A stretch of DNA of 35,187 nucleotides from JAAYCI01 sp031549285 (GCA_031549285.1 JAVBPZ010000012.1:1-35187); one strand, 5' to 3'; shown: positions 7,882-16,047, counted from the first letter of the stretch. Numbers and translations: made by a program. Notes: generated by a model not told the origin, from the sequence alone.

Positions 7882-7908
7882 CGGCCAGCGCAAGGTGCTG
7901 GCACCCGG
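7882..7908. repeat. 27-bp exact repeat (copy 1), hairpin-forming
   Basis: These 27 bases are identical to 13477-13503 inside the desulfoferrodoxin gene. The repeat contains a palindrome GCCAGC/GCTGGC with a 7-base loop. Here it lies just beyond the glpP stop codon, where it could act as a 3' hairpin; the T-run needed for a standard terminator is missing. Confidence 0.7.
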
Positions 7909-7931
7909 AATGCTGTAACCCGCGAATGCCG

Positions 7932-8501
7932 CTATAGATACCACACGGCGGGGTTGGTGGAGGAAACCGCGATGGCGCCGGCGGAAAGCGCGTGCAGCAC
8001 GTCTTCCTTGTCGCTGACCAGGCCCCCCGCCACCAAGGGAACCGGGGACGCATCGGCGATTTTTTGCAGCATTTTGGGCATGACGCCGGGAAGGATCTCC
8101 ACCAGGTCCCCCACGTCTGGGGCCAGCTGTTTTTGCAGGTTGTGCAGGGCAAGGGAATCCAACAAGAAAAACCGGCGGATGGCAACCAGGCCAATTTCCT
8201 GTGCGCGTCGCACCAAAGCGGGCTTGGTACTGATGATTCCGTCGGCGGCGGTGGCGCTGGCAATGTAGTCCACCGCGGCCTCCCGCGCGGAAAGGCCGTC
8301 GATGAGGTCGATGTGGACGAAAACAGCTTTGCCGGCGGTATGCGCCTGCCGGACGATGTCCGGAATGCTGACCACCGTGCCATACAGCACAAACACCACC
8401 GGCGCGTCGCAGCGCAGGCACTCCGCCAGGCCGGTGTTATCCTTTATGGCGGCGATGATGGGTGTTTGCTCCAATAGCGCCAGGATGTCTTGTTTGGTCA
8501 T
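7932..8501 (-). CDS. glpP: Glycerol-3-phosphate-responsive antiterminator GlpP
   Basis: A 189-residue TIM-barrel-like RNA-binding regulator. Family features are seen throughout: AAIKD near residue 18, VFVLYGTVVSIPDIV, VFVHIDLIDGLS, the GIISTKPALVRRAQ segment, EILPGVMPKML and the C-terminal VAGGLVSDKEDV. In Bacillus subtilis GlpP binds glycerol-3-phosphate and the glpD leader RNA to prevent termination. The start ATG at 8501 follows GAGGTG; an open extension upstream to 8591 is Ser/Pro-rich and not family-like. It is the most distal gene of a same-strand cluster encoding a GlpA-like dehydrogenase, an FAD/NAD oxidoreductase and a DUF1667 protein. Its likely target is the terminator-like leader at 12733-12823. 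Confidence 0.92.
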   Translation of the reverse strand: MTKQDILALLEQTPIIAAIKDNTGLAECLRCDAPVVFVLYGTVVSIPDIVRQAHTAGKAVFVHIDLIDGLSAREAAVDYIASATAADGIISTKPALVRRAQEIGLVAIRRFFLLDSLALHNLQKQLAPDVGDLVEILPGVMPKMLQKIADASPVPLVAGGLVSDKEDVLHALSAGAIAVSSTNPAVWYL

Positions 8502-9058
8502 GGGTACACCTCGCGGGGTTTGTGTGGTGGGCATGGCGGATGGGACGGATGAACTGGGGGAAGAAGCTGGGACACGGAACAAAAGCGGCATTCTATTATT
8601 AATGTGGGGAAGCCTTTTTTGTGGCGTCGCAGCAATCGATTAGCGCTATTACTTTGCATTTTTTTGCGACAGGATGCGAAAAAACGAGTGAAGAAAAGAT
8701 AATGGGGAAGAGATAGCTTTCCGCCACTGTGGAGGCGGGGTGTGCCAGAAACCGGCAGGGTGTTCCAGGCGGCTGCCACGCCCATAAACAGGTCCATACT
8801 AGCGGTATGTTCAGTGTAGCCCCGGTGAGGCCAGAAAGCAAGCGGAAGAAGGAGAACGGTGGCGAAAACAAACGGAGGTGCGGCGGCACCCCCGCGAGAA
8901 GCGGATTTTGGCGAAACGCTTTTGGAAAACACAAAAAAGGCCGAAGATATTGTGGATGAAAGATATTGCAAAAATATAACGATATTGTGTAAATATTGGG
9001 TTAAACAGATTCTGCGGGAAGGGGACGGACGAAACGGAAGCGGGAGTAAGGACAAACG
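8502..9058. other. 557-bp spacer between DUF1667 and glpP, no gene seen
   Basis: No convincing coding region is visible on either strand: the open frames present have poor composition and no ribosome binding sites. The plus strand is purine-rich in parts. At 8946-8998 the motif (G/A)ATATTG occurs four times, at 8946, 8962, 8981 and 8992. The gap is unexpectedly long for two genes usually found close together, so a decayed gene or an internal promoter for glpP is possible. Confidence 0.4.
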
Positions 9059-9412
9059 CTAGCGTGCGGGCAGGCTGCGGGTGGCCACAAAATTTGCCCC
9101 GGTGCCCAGGATATCCGGCAGCACCACCTGCCCCAGAGACACCGGCGCCGCCACGGTGACGGCGTCCAACAAGCGCATGGCGCGAAAAAGATCTTTTTTA
9201 GGGATGTCGCGATCGGTCTTTACCGGCAGGCGCGGAATGGCGGCGCCGGTGACGCGCACGGTGGAGGTGAGCACCCGCGTGGGACACTGCACCTCTTTTT
9301 TACCGTAGGTTTCCCCGCGGGGACAAGCGTTGCCGGTTACCGCAAAGGCATGCTGTTCATCCACCCGAAGATGGCAGCCTTTGGGGCACACGATGCAGAT
9401 GAGTTCTTTCAT
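9059..9412 (-). CDS. DUF1667 cysteine-motif protein
   Basis: 117 residues, beginning MKELICIVCPKGCHL. The cysteines at 6, 9, 13 and 30 (CxxCxxxC plus NACPRG) resemble the [4Fe-4S] site at the start of molybdopterin oxidoreductases, a known feature of DUF1667. The rest (PTRVLTSTVRV, PVKTDRDIPK) is also typical of the family. The ATG at 9412 follows GGGAGG at seven bases; an extension to 9463 is open but lacks a better start. DUF1667 genes usually sit beside a GlpA-like dehydrogenase and an FAD/NAD oxidoreductase, as here. The accepted guess is an electron-transfer subunit of an anaerobic glycerol-3-phosphate oxidation complex. Confidence 0.9.
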   Translation of the reverse strand: MKELICIVCPKGCHLRVDEQHAFAVTGNACPRGETYGKKEVQCPTRVLTSTVRVTGAAIPRLPVKTDRDIPKKDLFRAMRLLDAVTVAAPVSLGQVVLPDILGTGANFVATRSLPAR

Positions 9413-9765
9413 TGGAAAACCTCCCGTGAGAAGAAACTGTGCGGAAATGACAAAATTTATCATAGAAAAAGGGGCGGATAGAAAAAGGAGTGCAATAGTA
9501 TAAAAATCAAAAAAATCATCTTATATTTTGAAAAAATGGAAGAATGAAGAAGGTGATGTTGTGAATGCTGCGATATAATCAAGGAGGGGAAGGCGGGCGG
9601 ACGAAGGAATACGTGGACATTGTAAAGGGTTTGGCGAATGTATGAAGGAGCAGGCAGGAAAGGAAACCGTACATGGGCGAAGGAAAAAAGAAAGACATAA
9701 GGGCAAAAGGGTAAATGAATAAAAAGGCGGACGAGGGCGAGTGATATCTTCGCCTGCGACAGGTG
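9413..9765. other. 353-bp spacer, purine-rich on plus strand, no gene seen
   Basis: No coding sequence is supported. The stretch from about 9530 to 9745 is strongly purine-rich on the plus strand (pyrimidine-rich in the cluster's transcript), and 9460-9540 is AT-rich. A clear promoter for the DUF1667 gene could not be identified. Confidence 0.4.
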
Positions 9766-11055
9766 CTACTCTGCCGATACCGCGGCCACCTGGGCGTCCG
9801 GGCCCAGTTTTGCCAGCAGCGCCGGCGGCAGGGTGATTTTTTCCATTTCACCGGGGGTCATTTGTTCGCGTTTGTAGCGGGCTACCACCGCGCCGCCGGA
9901 ACGTACCTCGATGCGGGAGGGGCCAAAGATGCGCGTGACACGCAGGGAGATATCCACTGCAGTGTCGGCGCCGCCGGGGCGAATGGCCTGCGGGACGGTG
10001 TAGCTGACGTTTTCGCCGGGGGACAGGGGGATACAGGCGGCCTGCGCGTGCGGCGGCGCGGCGCAATACGCGGCGGCGGCAGCCCCGGCGCGGCGGCTTT
10101 CCACGGTGACGAAATCCACCAGGTCGTGCACATGCGCCACATTGCCGCACGCGAAGACACCCGGCAGGCTGGTTTCCATATTTTCAAACACCACCGGGCC
10201 GCCGGTGTGGTTGTCTATGGAAACGCCGGCCTGGCGGGAAAGCTCATTTTCCGGGATGAGGCCCACCGACAGCAGCACCGTGTCACAGTCGATCACCTGC
10301 TGGGTGCCGGGAATGGGCAGACGTGCAGCGTCCACCTGCTGCACCACCACCTGCTGCACACGGTCCCGGCCGCGTATCTCGGTGATGGTGTGGGACAAGT
10401 GCAGCGGAATGTCATAATCCTGCAGGCATTGCACAATATTTCGGGTGAGGCCGCCGGAATATGGCATAACCTCGTACACGCCCAGCACCTCGGCACCTTC
10501 CAGCGTGAGCCGGCGGGCCATAATGAGACCGATATCGCCGGAGCCCAAAATGACCGCGCGGCGGCCGATGTGGTAGCCCTCGATGTTCATGTACAGCTGG
10601 GCGGCGCCGGCGGTAAGCACACCGGCCGGCCGGGTGCCCGGAATACCGATGGCCCCGCGGGTGCGTTCCCGGCAGCCCATGGCCAGCACCACCGCGCGGG
10701 CGGGCAGCTGCAGGTAACCGTGCGCGGGATGAATGGCGTGCACCACCTTGTCCGGGGTAACGGTGAGCACCATGCAGTCGCACAGCACCTGTACGCCGCT
10801 GTCCGCCAGCTGGCGAATGAACCGCTCGGCATATTCGGGGCCGGTGAGCTCTTGGCCAAAATAATGCAGGCCAAAGCCGTTGTGTATGCACTGGTTCAAA
10901 ATGCCGCCCAGGTCGTGGTTACGCTCCAGCAGCAGCACATTTTCCGCGCCGGATTCCCGCGCGGACAGCGCCGCGGCAAGGCCCGCGGGCCCGCCGCCCA
11001 CCACAAGGACATCGTACCCGTGGGCCGGTGGGGCAAAAGCAGGGGAAGGGGTCAT
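9766..11055 (-). CDS. FAD/NAD(P)-binding pyridine nucleotide-disulfide-type oxidoreductase
   Basis: 429 residues. The FAD-binding Rossmann motif VVGGGPAGLAAALSA lies near residues 17-31 and is followed by LGGILNQCIHNGFGL, typical of the oxidoreductase paired with GlpA-like proteins and DUF1667. A second nucleotide-binding motif (VILGSGDIGLIMARR) is central, and the FAD-associated VFACGNVAHVHDLVD is near the C-terminal third. The ATG at 11055 overlaps the stop of the upstream dehydrogenase (ATGA), indicating translational coupling. The likely role is moving electrons from the glycerol-3-phosphate dehydrogenase to NAD or another acceptor. It lacks the CxxC redox pair of true disulfide reductases. 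Confidence 0.9.
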   Translation of the reverse strand: MTPSPAFAPPAHGYDVLVVGGGPAGLAAALSARESGAENVLLLERNHDLGGILNQCIHNGFGLHYFGQELTGPEYAERFIRQLADSGVQVLCDCMVLTVTPDKVVHAIHPAHGYLQLPARAVVLAMGCRERTRGAIGIPGTRPAGVLTAGAAQLYMNIEGYHIGRRAVILGSGDIGLIMARRLTLEGAEVLGVYEVMPYSGGLTRNIVQCLQDYDIPLHLSHTITEIRGRDRVQQVVVQQVDAARLPIPGTQQVIDCDTVLLSVGLIPENELSRQAGVSIDNHTGGPVVFENMETSLPGVFACGNVAHVHDLVDFVTVESRRAGAAAAAYCAAPPHAQAACIPLSPGENVSYTVPQAIRPGGADTAVDISLRVTRIFGPSRIEVRSGGAVVARYKREQMTPGEMEKITLPPALLAKLGPDAQVAAVSAE

Positions 11056-12698
11056 TCGCCGCCACCCCCTTTCCCGGAAGAGGTGTCTGGGGGATTTTTT
11101 GCAGCAGGCGTTTGGGGTGAACTTGCAGGTGGGCCTGCGGGACAATTTGGAAGCGGTTTACCAGGAGTATTCCCAGTATTTTGACGAGTGTTTTCAAAAT
11201 TATTTTGGGCAGAATCAGCACAATAATATTCTGAATAATAGAAATGTTCGGCATTTTCTGTAGAAATAGGACCAGTTTTGGTTTCGCCCAGGATGATGGT
11301 GCTGCCGGGCCGGTCCAGCGGAACGGCGCTTTGCGCAAGGCCCGCCTCCCGCGCGATAATGGCCTGTACCCGCGGCCCGCAAAAGCCGCCTTGGCACCGG
11401 CCCATGCCGGGGTTGCACCGGCGCTTTACCGCGTCCAGCGAGCGCGGCGGCAGCGGCCGATGCAGCGCATCCACAATTTCGCCCTCGGTGATGGTTTCAC
11501 AGCGGCAGACGATCTGCCCATACTGCGGATTCTTCGCAATTTTTTGGTTTTTATCCGCTGCCGACAGGTGCTTAAACCGGATAACGTGCCGCTGGGTGAT
11601 GGTGCCGGCTTTTGCTGGCAGGGGAAGACCCGCGGCGGACAGCAGAGACAGCATGTCCTGCGCGATGGCCGGGGCGCAGGTGAGGCCGGGGCTTTTGATA
11701 CCCGCAATGTTGAAAAACCCCGGCACAGTGGGCGAGGGGCCCACAATAAAGTCCCCGGTATCGGCCACGGCGCGCACCCCGGCAAAGTTGCGGATGGACT
11801 CCCGGAAATTGATGTCCGGTACAGATTTTACCGCCATGCCGCGCACAAAAGCAAGGCCGTCGGCGGTGGTGGCAAGGTTCTCATCCGGAACCGGCTCTGC
11901 GTTTGGGCCGACGATAAGGTTGCCATGCACGGTGGGCGCCACCAGCACGCCTTTTCCGGCGGGGGACGGGCACTGGAACACAATGTGGCGCACAAGCGTC
12001 CCCTGGGTGGTGTCCAGCAGGAAGTACTGGCCCCGGCTGGGCTGAATGGAAAAGCGCGCCCCCTCGGCCATGCGGCTAACCTCGGCGGCATAGACCCCGG
12101 CGGCGTTCACCACATAGCGGGCGGCAACATCGCCCGCGGTGGTGCGCACCGTGAAGTGGTCCCCGGTTTTTTCGATGGCGGAGACAGCGGTGTCCAGCCA
12201 TACCTCGGCACCGTTTTGCACCGCGACCTCGGCCTGTGCGCTGGCCAGCTCCCACGGGTTTACCACCGCGGCGGTGGGTGCGTACAAAGCAATATTTGCG
12301 GCAGAATTCAGCGATGGTTCCATTTTGTGCAGTTCTATTTTGTTAAGAATGCGTAAATCTGGCACCCCGTTCTGGATGCCGCGCGCGTATAAATCCTGGA
12401 TGGTTTTAGCATCCTCCGGCGTGAAACCGATGACCAGAGAACCGGTTTGGGAAAACGGAATGTCCAGATCGGCACAAAGCTGCGCAATGAGGCGGTTGCC
12501 CCAGACGTTGTATTTTGCCATCAGAGTGCCGGGCGCGGGGTCATATCCGGCGTGCACGATGGCGCTGTTTGCCTTGGTGGTGCCCACGCCCACATCGTTT
12601 TCTTTTTCCAGCAGCAGTGCCTGTACATCGTACTGGCTGAGGGCGTACAATAGCGAACAGCCGCAGGCTCCACCGCCAACAATGACGATATCTTTCAT
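11052..12698 (-). CDS. GlpA-like FAD-dependent glycerol-3-phosphate dehydrogenase with [2Fe-2S] domain
   Basis: 548 residues. N-terminal FAD motif IVGGGACGCSLLYALS (residues 5-20) and the DAO fold typical of glycerol-3-phosphate / 2-hydroxyglutarate oxidoreductases. A BFD-like iron-sulfur domain follows at about residues 395-445 with Cys398, Cys400, Cys435 and Cys440 (plus Cys428). The final 75 or so residues after GSTIILGETKTG are an unusual low-complexity tail rich in Asn, Pro, Ser and Gly, encoded by an AT-rich then GC-rich stretch; I know of no such tail in the family. The ATG at 12698 follows AAAGGAGTG. It is the first gene of the cluster and is preceded by a promoter and a terminator-like leader, so GlpP control is likely. 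Confidence 0.9.
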   Translation of the reverse strand: MKDIVIVGGGACGCSLLYALSQYDVQALLLEKENDVGVGTTKANSAIVHAGYDPAPGTLMAKYNVWGNRLIAQLCADLDIPFSQTGSLVIGFTPEDAKTIQDLYARGIQNGVPDLRILNKIELHKMEPSLNSAANIALYAPTAAVVNPWELASAQAEVAVQNGAEVWLDTAVSAIEKTGDHFTVRTTAGDVAARYVVNAAGVYAAEVSRMAEGARFSIQPSRGQYFLLDTTQGTLVRHIVFQCPSPAGKGVLVAPTVHGNLIVGPNAEPVPDENLATTADGLAFVRGMAVKSVPDINFRESIRNFAGVRAVADTGDFIVGPSPTVPGFFNIAGIKSPGLTCAPAIAQDMLSLLSAAGLPLPAKAGTITQRHVIRFKHLSAADKNQKIAKNPQYGQIVCRCETITEGEIVDALHRPLPPRSLDAVKRRCNPGMGRCQGGFCGPRVQAIIAREAGLAQSAVPLDRPGSTIILGETKTGPISTENAEHFYYSEYYCADSAQNNFENTRQNTGNTPGKPLPNCPAGPPASSPQTPAAKNPPDTSSGKGGGGE

Positions 12699-12732
12699 AT
12701 ACACACTCCTTTGCGCGCCGCAGGGTAGCCAG

Positions 12733-12823
12733 AAAAACAAAAAAGCCAGGGAATTTGGCCCACAACAAACACGGGCCTCCTTCTGCCTGACTCAAAACTC
12801 TCGCAGTGCAAACGGGAAACTTT
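12733..12823 (-). promoter_or_regulatory. Terminator-like leader of the glp cluster, probable GlpP target
   Basis: Between the promoter at 12830-12858 and the first gene, the minus-strand transcript can pair GGCCC with GGGCC (near 12771-12777 and 12757-12761) and GCCA with TGGC (12756-12759 and 12745-12748). It then runs into a T-rich tract on the minus strand (12733-12744, T6-G-T5). This is the layout of a leader terminator. GlpP-type antitermination at such leaders is established in Bacillus; its action here is inferred from the presence of glpP in the same cluster. Confidence 0.5.
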
Positions 12824-12829
12824 GACTGT

Positions 12830-12858
12830 ATTATAGCATAAAATGCCCCGAAAAACAA
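12830..12858 (-). promoter_or_regulatory. Promoter of the glp cluster
   Basis: Minus-strand TTGTTT (12853-12858), 17-bp spacer, perfect TATAAT (12830-12835). Transcription would start near 12823, giving a leader of about 125 bases before the GlpA-like start. Confidence 0.65.
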
Positions 12859-13216
12859 GATGACGCGGCTGTTGCCTGGGGAAAGCAGGGTATGTGCCGC
12901 GGGTGCGGGGAGAAAAAAGAAAGAGGCAGAAAAACGCATGAAGGTGGCAATAAAAACAAAATAATTACAAAAATACCCATACAGCAAAAGAATCATGCCA
13001 TATTTTTTAAAAACAATGACGTGTAAATCTGCCCGGGAGAGCGTAAAAATATTGTAGTATAAACGCAAATAAAATAGTTTACAATTCGTCCATGGAATTT
13101 ACAGGAACCGCGGGGTACAATGTGAACTACCTTTTCACCGGTGCAAGGGAAAAAGAGACGAACGACACCCCCGCACAAAACCAGCGGCGGGACAAAACGA
13201 AGGAGGCAGACAAACC

Positions 13217-13609
13217 ATGAAAAAGGAACCCCAATTTTTTATTTGTAAGCACTGCGGAAATGTGGCGGAAAAGCTGTTTGACGGCGGCGTAGGCATGGTG
13301 TGCTGCGGCGAAGAGATGCAGCGGATGGTGCCAAATACCACCGATGGCGCGGCCGAAAAGCATGTGCCGGTATACACCGGGAACGGACGCGACATAGAGG
13401 TGCAGGTGGGCAGTGTGCCGCACCCCATGCTGCCGGAGCATTACATCGGCTGGATTTGGTTGGAGACACAGCTGGGCGGCCAGCGCAAGGTGCTGGCACC
13501 CGGGGATGAGCCCAGAGCGGTATTTACACTGGCGCCGGGCGACACCGCCATTGCCATTTATGAGTGGTGCAACATCCATGGCCTGTGGAAGGTGGACGTG
13601 AACGGGTGA
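13217..13609 (+). CDS. dfx: Desulfoferrodoxin (two-iron superoxide reductase)
   Basis: 130 residues, the usual length for a two-iron superoxide reductase. The N-terminal desulforedoxin centre is complete: Cys10, Cys13, Cys29 and Cys30. The catalytic iron site is also complete: Glu47, His49, His69, His75, Cys118 and His121 (motifs EKHVP, HPMLPEHYI and CNIHGLW). The enzyme reduces superoxide to hydrogen peroxide without making oxygen, a standard defence in strict anaerobes; it acts in the cytoplasm. The ATG follows GAAGGAGGCAG. It is a single-gene unit with its own terminator at 13766-13806. Codons 87-96 contain the 27-bp sequence repeated exactly at 7882-7908. No clear promoter was identified in the AT-rich region 13000-13130. 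Confidence 0.96.
   Translation: MKKEPQFFICKHCGNVAEKLFDGGVGMVCCGEEMQRMVPNTTDGAAEKHVPVYTGNGRDIEVQVGSVPHPMLPEHYIGWIWLETQLGGQRKVLAPGDEPRAVFTLAPGDTAIAIYEWCNIHGLWKVDVNG
13477..13503. repeat. 27-bp exact repeat (copy 2), inside dfx
   Basis: Identical to 7882-7908; the match stops on both sides immediately. Here it encodes part of the GQRKVLAPG segment of desulfoferrodoxin, so this is probably the parent copy. Confidence 0.7.
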
Positions 13610-13765
13610 TGCCGCGGAAGATGCGCAAAACCACCATGCGCTGAGAAAAACCACCCCAAAGGCGGGATGCCAGCGGTGGGTGCGTGTTATGGGATGTCAG
13701 CCGATTTTTAGCGTAGTAGGTAAATTGTGCCAAAACCTGCTTGGCAGATGAAAGAAAATTGTGTG

Positions 13766-13806
13766 AAAACTGGAGTCCCCTCTTGCGGGATTCCAGTTTT
13801 TATTAT
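13766..13806 (+). terminator. Intrinsic terminator after dfx
   Basis: A 14-bp stem (13766-13779 with 13787-13800, one G-T pair, 7-base loop) beginning AAAACTGGA and ending TCCAGTTTT, followed by T-rich TATTATATAG. A weak promoter for the downstream protease gene (TTGCGG at 13783-13788, 17 bp, TATAGT at 13806-13811) may overlap it. Confidence 0.85.
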
Positions 13807-13968
13807 ATAGTAAACTCAACTGAGAACATGCGTTGTTTTCATGGCGTAGGCTCCGCCGGGTGCGGGTTTTATGCGTGCGAAATTTTAGAATTTGGATCCC
13901 GCTTTCCGGCCCAAAAACCCAGGCGATGGCGGCGTGGCAGGCTGGAAGCGCGAAAGGCGGATGGAACG

Positions 13969-15606
13969 ATGAAAAAATATGGCAAGAGATTGATAGCAAT
14001 GGTGCTGGTGGTATTGGTGCTGGCAGCTTTTTCCGCGCCTGCCTTTGCGGCCGGCGCGCCCCAGCCGGTGCGGGATGCACGCGACAGCGTGGTGCGCATC
14101 ATGAACTATGTGTCGGATGATGAGATTTACTCGGGGACCGGCTTTGCCGTGGGAACCGAGGAGGACATTTATATTGTAACGAACTACCACGTGGTGGAGG
14201 ATGCCGAAGAGATTTATGTGATGTATGACACCGGCAAATATGTGGAAGCAACCGTGTATGAAGAGAGCGAACCGCGCGACCTGGCGGTTTTGAAGCTGAA
14301 GAAGGATATTCCGGGGCTGGTGCCGCTGACACTGGAAACCGGCGAGATTGATACCGGAATGGCGGTGTATGCGCTGGGCTACCCGGGCGCGGCCGATGTG
14401 CTGGCACAGGGGCTGGAAGGGTATGACGTGGAGGACAAGGAAGAGCTGCTGCACGCGGTGATTGCGGACAAGCAGTCCATGACCATGACCAACGGCATTA
14501 TCAGCGCTATTGTGGATTCCTCGCTGATTGGTGATGGGTCCCGCAAGGTGAAATTGATTCAGACCAATACCGCGATTAACCACGGGAACTCTGGCGGGCC
14601 GCTGCTGGATGAAGAAGGCAATGTGGTGGGGATTAATACCATTGGCCTGGCGTCGCTGGGTGTGGAGGCCATGAATGGCAGCATACATGTGGAAGAGCTG
14701 GAAAAGCTGCTGAAAACCAAAAAGATTGAGTATTTGGAGCCGGTGGAAGAAGAGGAAGTGGTGGAGGTGGCGCCGAACCACACCGTGCTGATTGTGGTGC
14801 TGGTGCTGGTGGGCTTGGCCATTATTGGCGCCGTGGTGGGCATTATGCTGTACCGGCGCAGCCGCCAAAAGAGCGGCGGCATTGCGGGCGGTGTTTCCTT
14901 TGCGGAGTTTGAGCGCAGCGGCAAGGTGCTGAACGAGGTAACGGTAAACGAGATGGTAAAGAACTTCCTGGCCACGGTGATCCCGCTGGAAAACCAGGTG
15001 GATGTGAACCTGTTGTTGTCGCCGGATAACGTGGCGGTGGGCGATAACCAGATTGTACTGAAGAGCAAAAAGCCGGGGCGTCGTGGGGCCACCACGCTGG
15101 AGATTTACCCGGGGTATTCCGCGCCGGAGAACTATAAAAACCGCGCGAGCGCGGCGTCTTGCGTGTATTTTGTGGGCGGCATGATGTACTGCCTGCTGAC
15201 CGGCCAACGCCCCACCGACGCGCTGACCCGTGTGGATGAAAACCAGCCGGTGTTCAGCGGAGGGGATACACTGCAGGGTGTAATAAACCAGGCGATGGAA
15301 CCGCATGCGCAGAACCGTATTGCGAGCCTGTACCAGCTGCAGCAAACGCTGGTGTATGCCACCAACCAGGTGCTGATGGAAAATGCGCCGCCACAGCAGG
15401 CGTGGCCGGCACAGCCCGACGCCCAGTGGGGCCAACAGGGCGGCTGGCAGCAGCCACCGGCGCAACAGCCCGGCGCCTGGCCGCAGCAGCAACCGAACCA
15501 GCCCCAGCAGTGGCAGCAGCCCCAGCAGGGTGGCTGGCAGCAGCCGGGCCCCCAACAACCGCAGCAACCAGGCCAGCCGCCGCAAAGCGGGCCATATGGG
15601 TACTGA
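13969..15606 (+). CDS. Secreted trypsin-like protease fused through a membrane helix to a kinase-C-lobe-like domain
   Basis: 545 residues from the ATG at 13969; the open frame upstream has no family-like sequence. Order of parts: signal peptide (1-28, ends AFAAG); trypsin/HtrA-type protease (about 30-245) with the full triad His74 (VTNYHVVE), Asp104 (PRDLAVLKL) and Ser208 (NHGNSGGPLL); no PDZ domain; membrane helix 272-295 followed by basic YRRSRQK; a domain at 325-470; then a Gln/Pro-rich tail (473-545). The 325-470 domain resembles the C-lobe of a Ser/Thr kinase: LLLSPDNVAV like the catalytic loop, PGYSAPENY like the APE motif, and VYFVGGMMYCLLTG like helix F. It has no N-lobe, HRD or DFG, so it should not be catalytic. 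The domain recurs in the next gene (16204). Predicted topology is protease outside, pseudokinase and tail inside. Confidence 0.88.
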   Translation: MKKYGKRLIAMVLVVLVLAAFSAPAFAAGAPQPVRDARDSVVRIMNYVSDDEIYSGTGFAVGTEEDIYIVTNYHVVEDAEEIYVMYDTGKYVEATVYEESEPRDLAVLKLKKDIPGLVPLTLETGEIDTGMAVYALGYPGAADVLAQGLEGYDVEDKEELLHAVIADKQSMTMTNGIISAIVDSSLIGDGSRKVKLIQTNTAINHGNSGGPLLDEEGNVVGINTIGLASLGVEAMNGSIHVEELEKLLKTKKIEYLEPVEEEEVVEVAPNHTVLIVVLVLVGLAIIGAVVGIMLYRRSRQKSGGIAGGVSFAEFERSGKVLNEVTVNEMVKNFLATVIPLENQVDVNLLLSPDNVAVGDNQIVLKSKKPGRRGATTLEIYPGYSAPENYKNRASAASCVYFVGGMMYCLLTGQRPTDALTRVDENQPVFSGGDTLQGVINQAMEPHAQNRIASLYQLQQTLVYATNQVLMENAPPQQAWPAQPDAQWGQQGGWQQPPAQQPGAWPQQQPNQPQQWQQPQQGGWQQPGPQQPQQPGQPPQSGPYGY

Positions 15607-15645
15607 GAGAGGAACAAAGCCCGATATCCTATAGTAGTTTGGAAT

Positions 15646-15694
15646 AAGCAAGGCCCAAAGGAAGCGAGAGTGCTTCCCTCGGGCCTTGCTTTTT
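15646..15694 (+). terminator. Intrinsic terminator after the protease-pseudokinase gene
   Basis: Perfect 11-bp arms AAGCAAGGCCC / GGGCCTTGCTT (15646-15656 and 15681-15691) with an inner hairpin GGAAGC/GCTTCC (15660-15677), ending in a T run. It separates this gene from the related gene at 16204, so the two are transcribed separately. Confidence 0.9.
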
Positions 15695-16047
15695 ACGTTC
15701 TGTCAAAAAAGTTTTTCAAGTGGGCAGAAACAGGGGTGCAAGATTTCCCGGTGTGGCACCGTTTGCTGTACAGGAACATAAGTGAAAATGGGTCTGTTGT
15801 TTTCCACTGCAGGCACAGCCTGCGCGGGGGTTTCTGCGTGTGGGGCGCGCGGGTTGCGGGGAGGGGAGGACGCGGGAAGGCCGCCCGGAAAACCCATGAT
15901 ATGGGCATGGGCCGGGTGTTGGGGAACCACACGCCGGGGATGAAGTAGTATTACCCGGTAAAATGGGCGGCCGGGTAGTTGCACAATTGCCCTTTCCCGC
16001 AGCCTTTTGGCGCCGTTTTGGCATAGTGCACAAAAACGAAAATACTG
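15695..16047. other. Spacer upstream of the 16204 gene, no gene seen
   Basis: About 350 bases with no supported coding region. GC-rich in the first half (15830-15930), AT-rich from 16020. A short inverted repeat ACCCGG/CCGGGT occurs at about 15953-15977. Confidence 0.4.

Noticed and set aside
8498..9055. Open frame of 185 codons between DUF1667 and glpP
   Set aside because: It runs into the glpP start, lacks a ribosome binding site and has spacer-like composition.
9763..11184. Long plus-strand open frame opposite the FAD oxidoreductase
   Set aside because: The minus-strand frame has clear Rossmann and FAD motifs and is coupled to its neighbour; the plus frame has none.
13885..15651. Long open frame (588 codons) antisense to the protease gene
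   Set aside because: Its composition (His, Gln, Arg, Asn rich) is the mirror of the GC-rich codons of the real gene; no ribosome binding site or domain.
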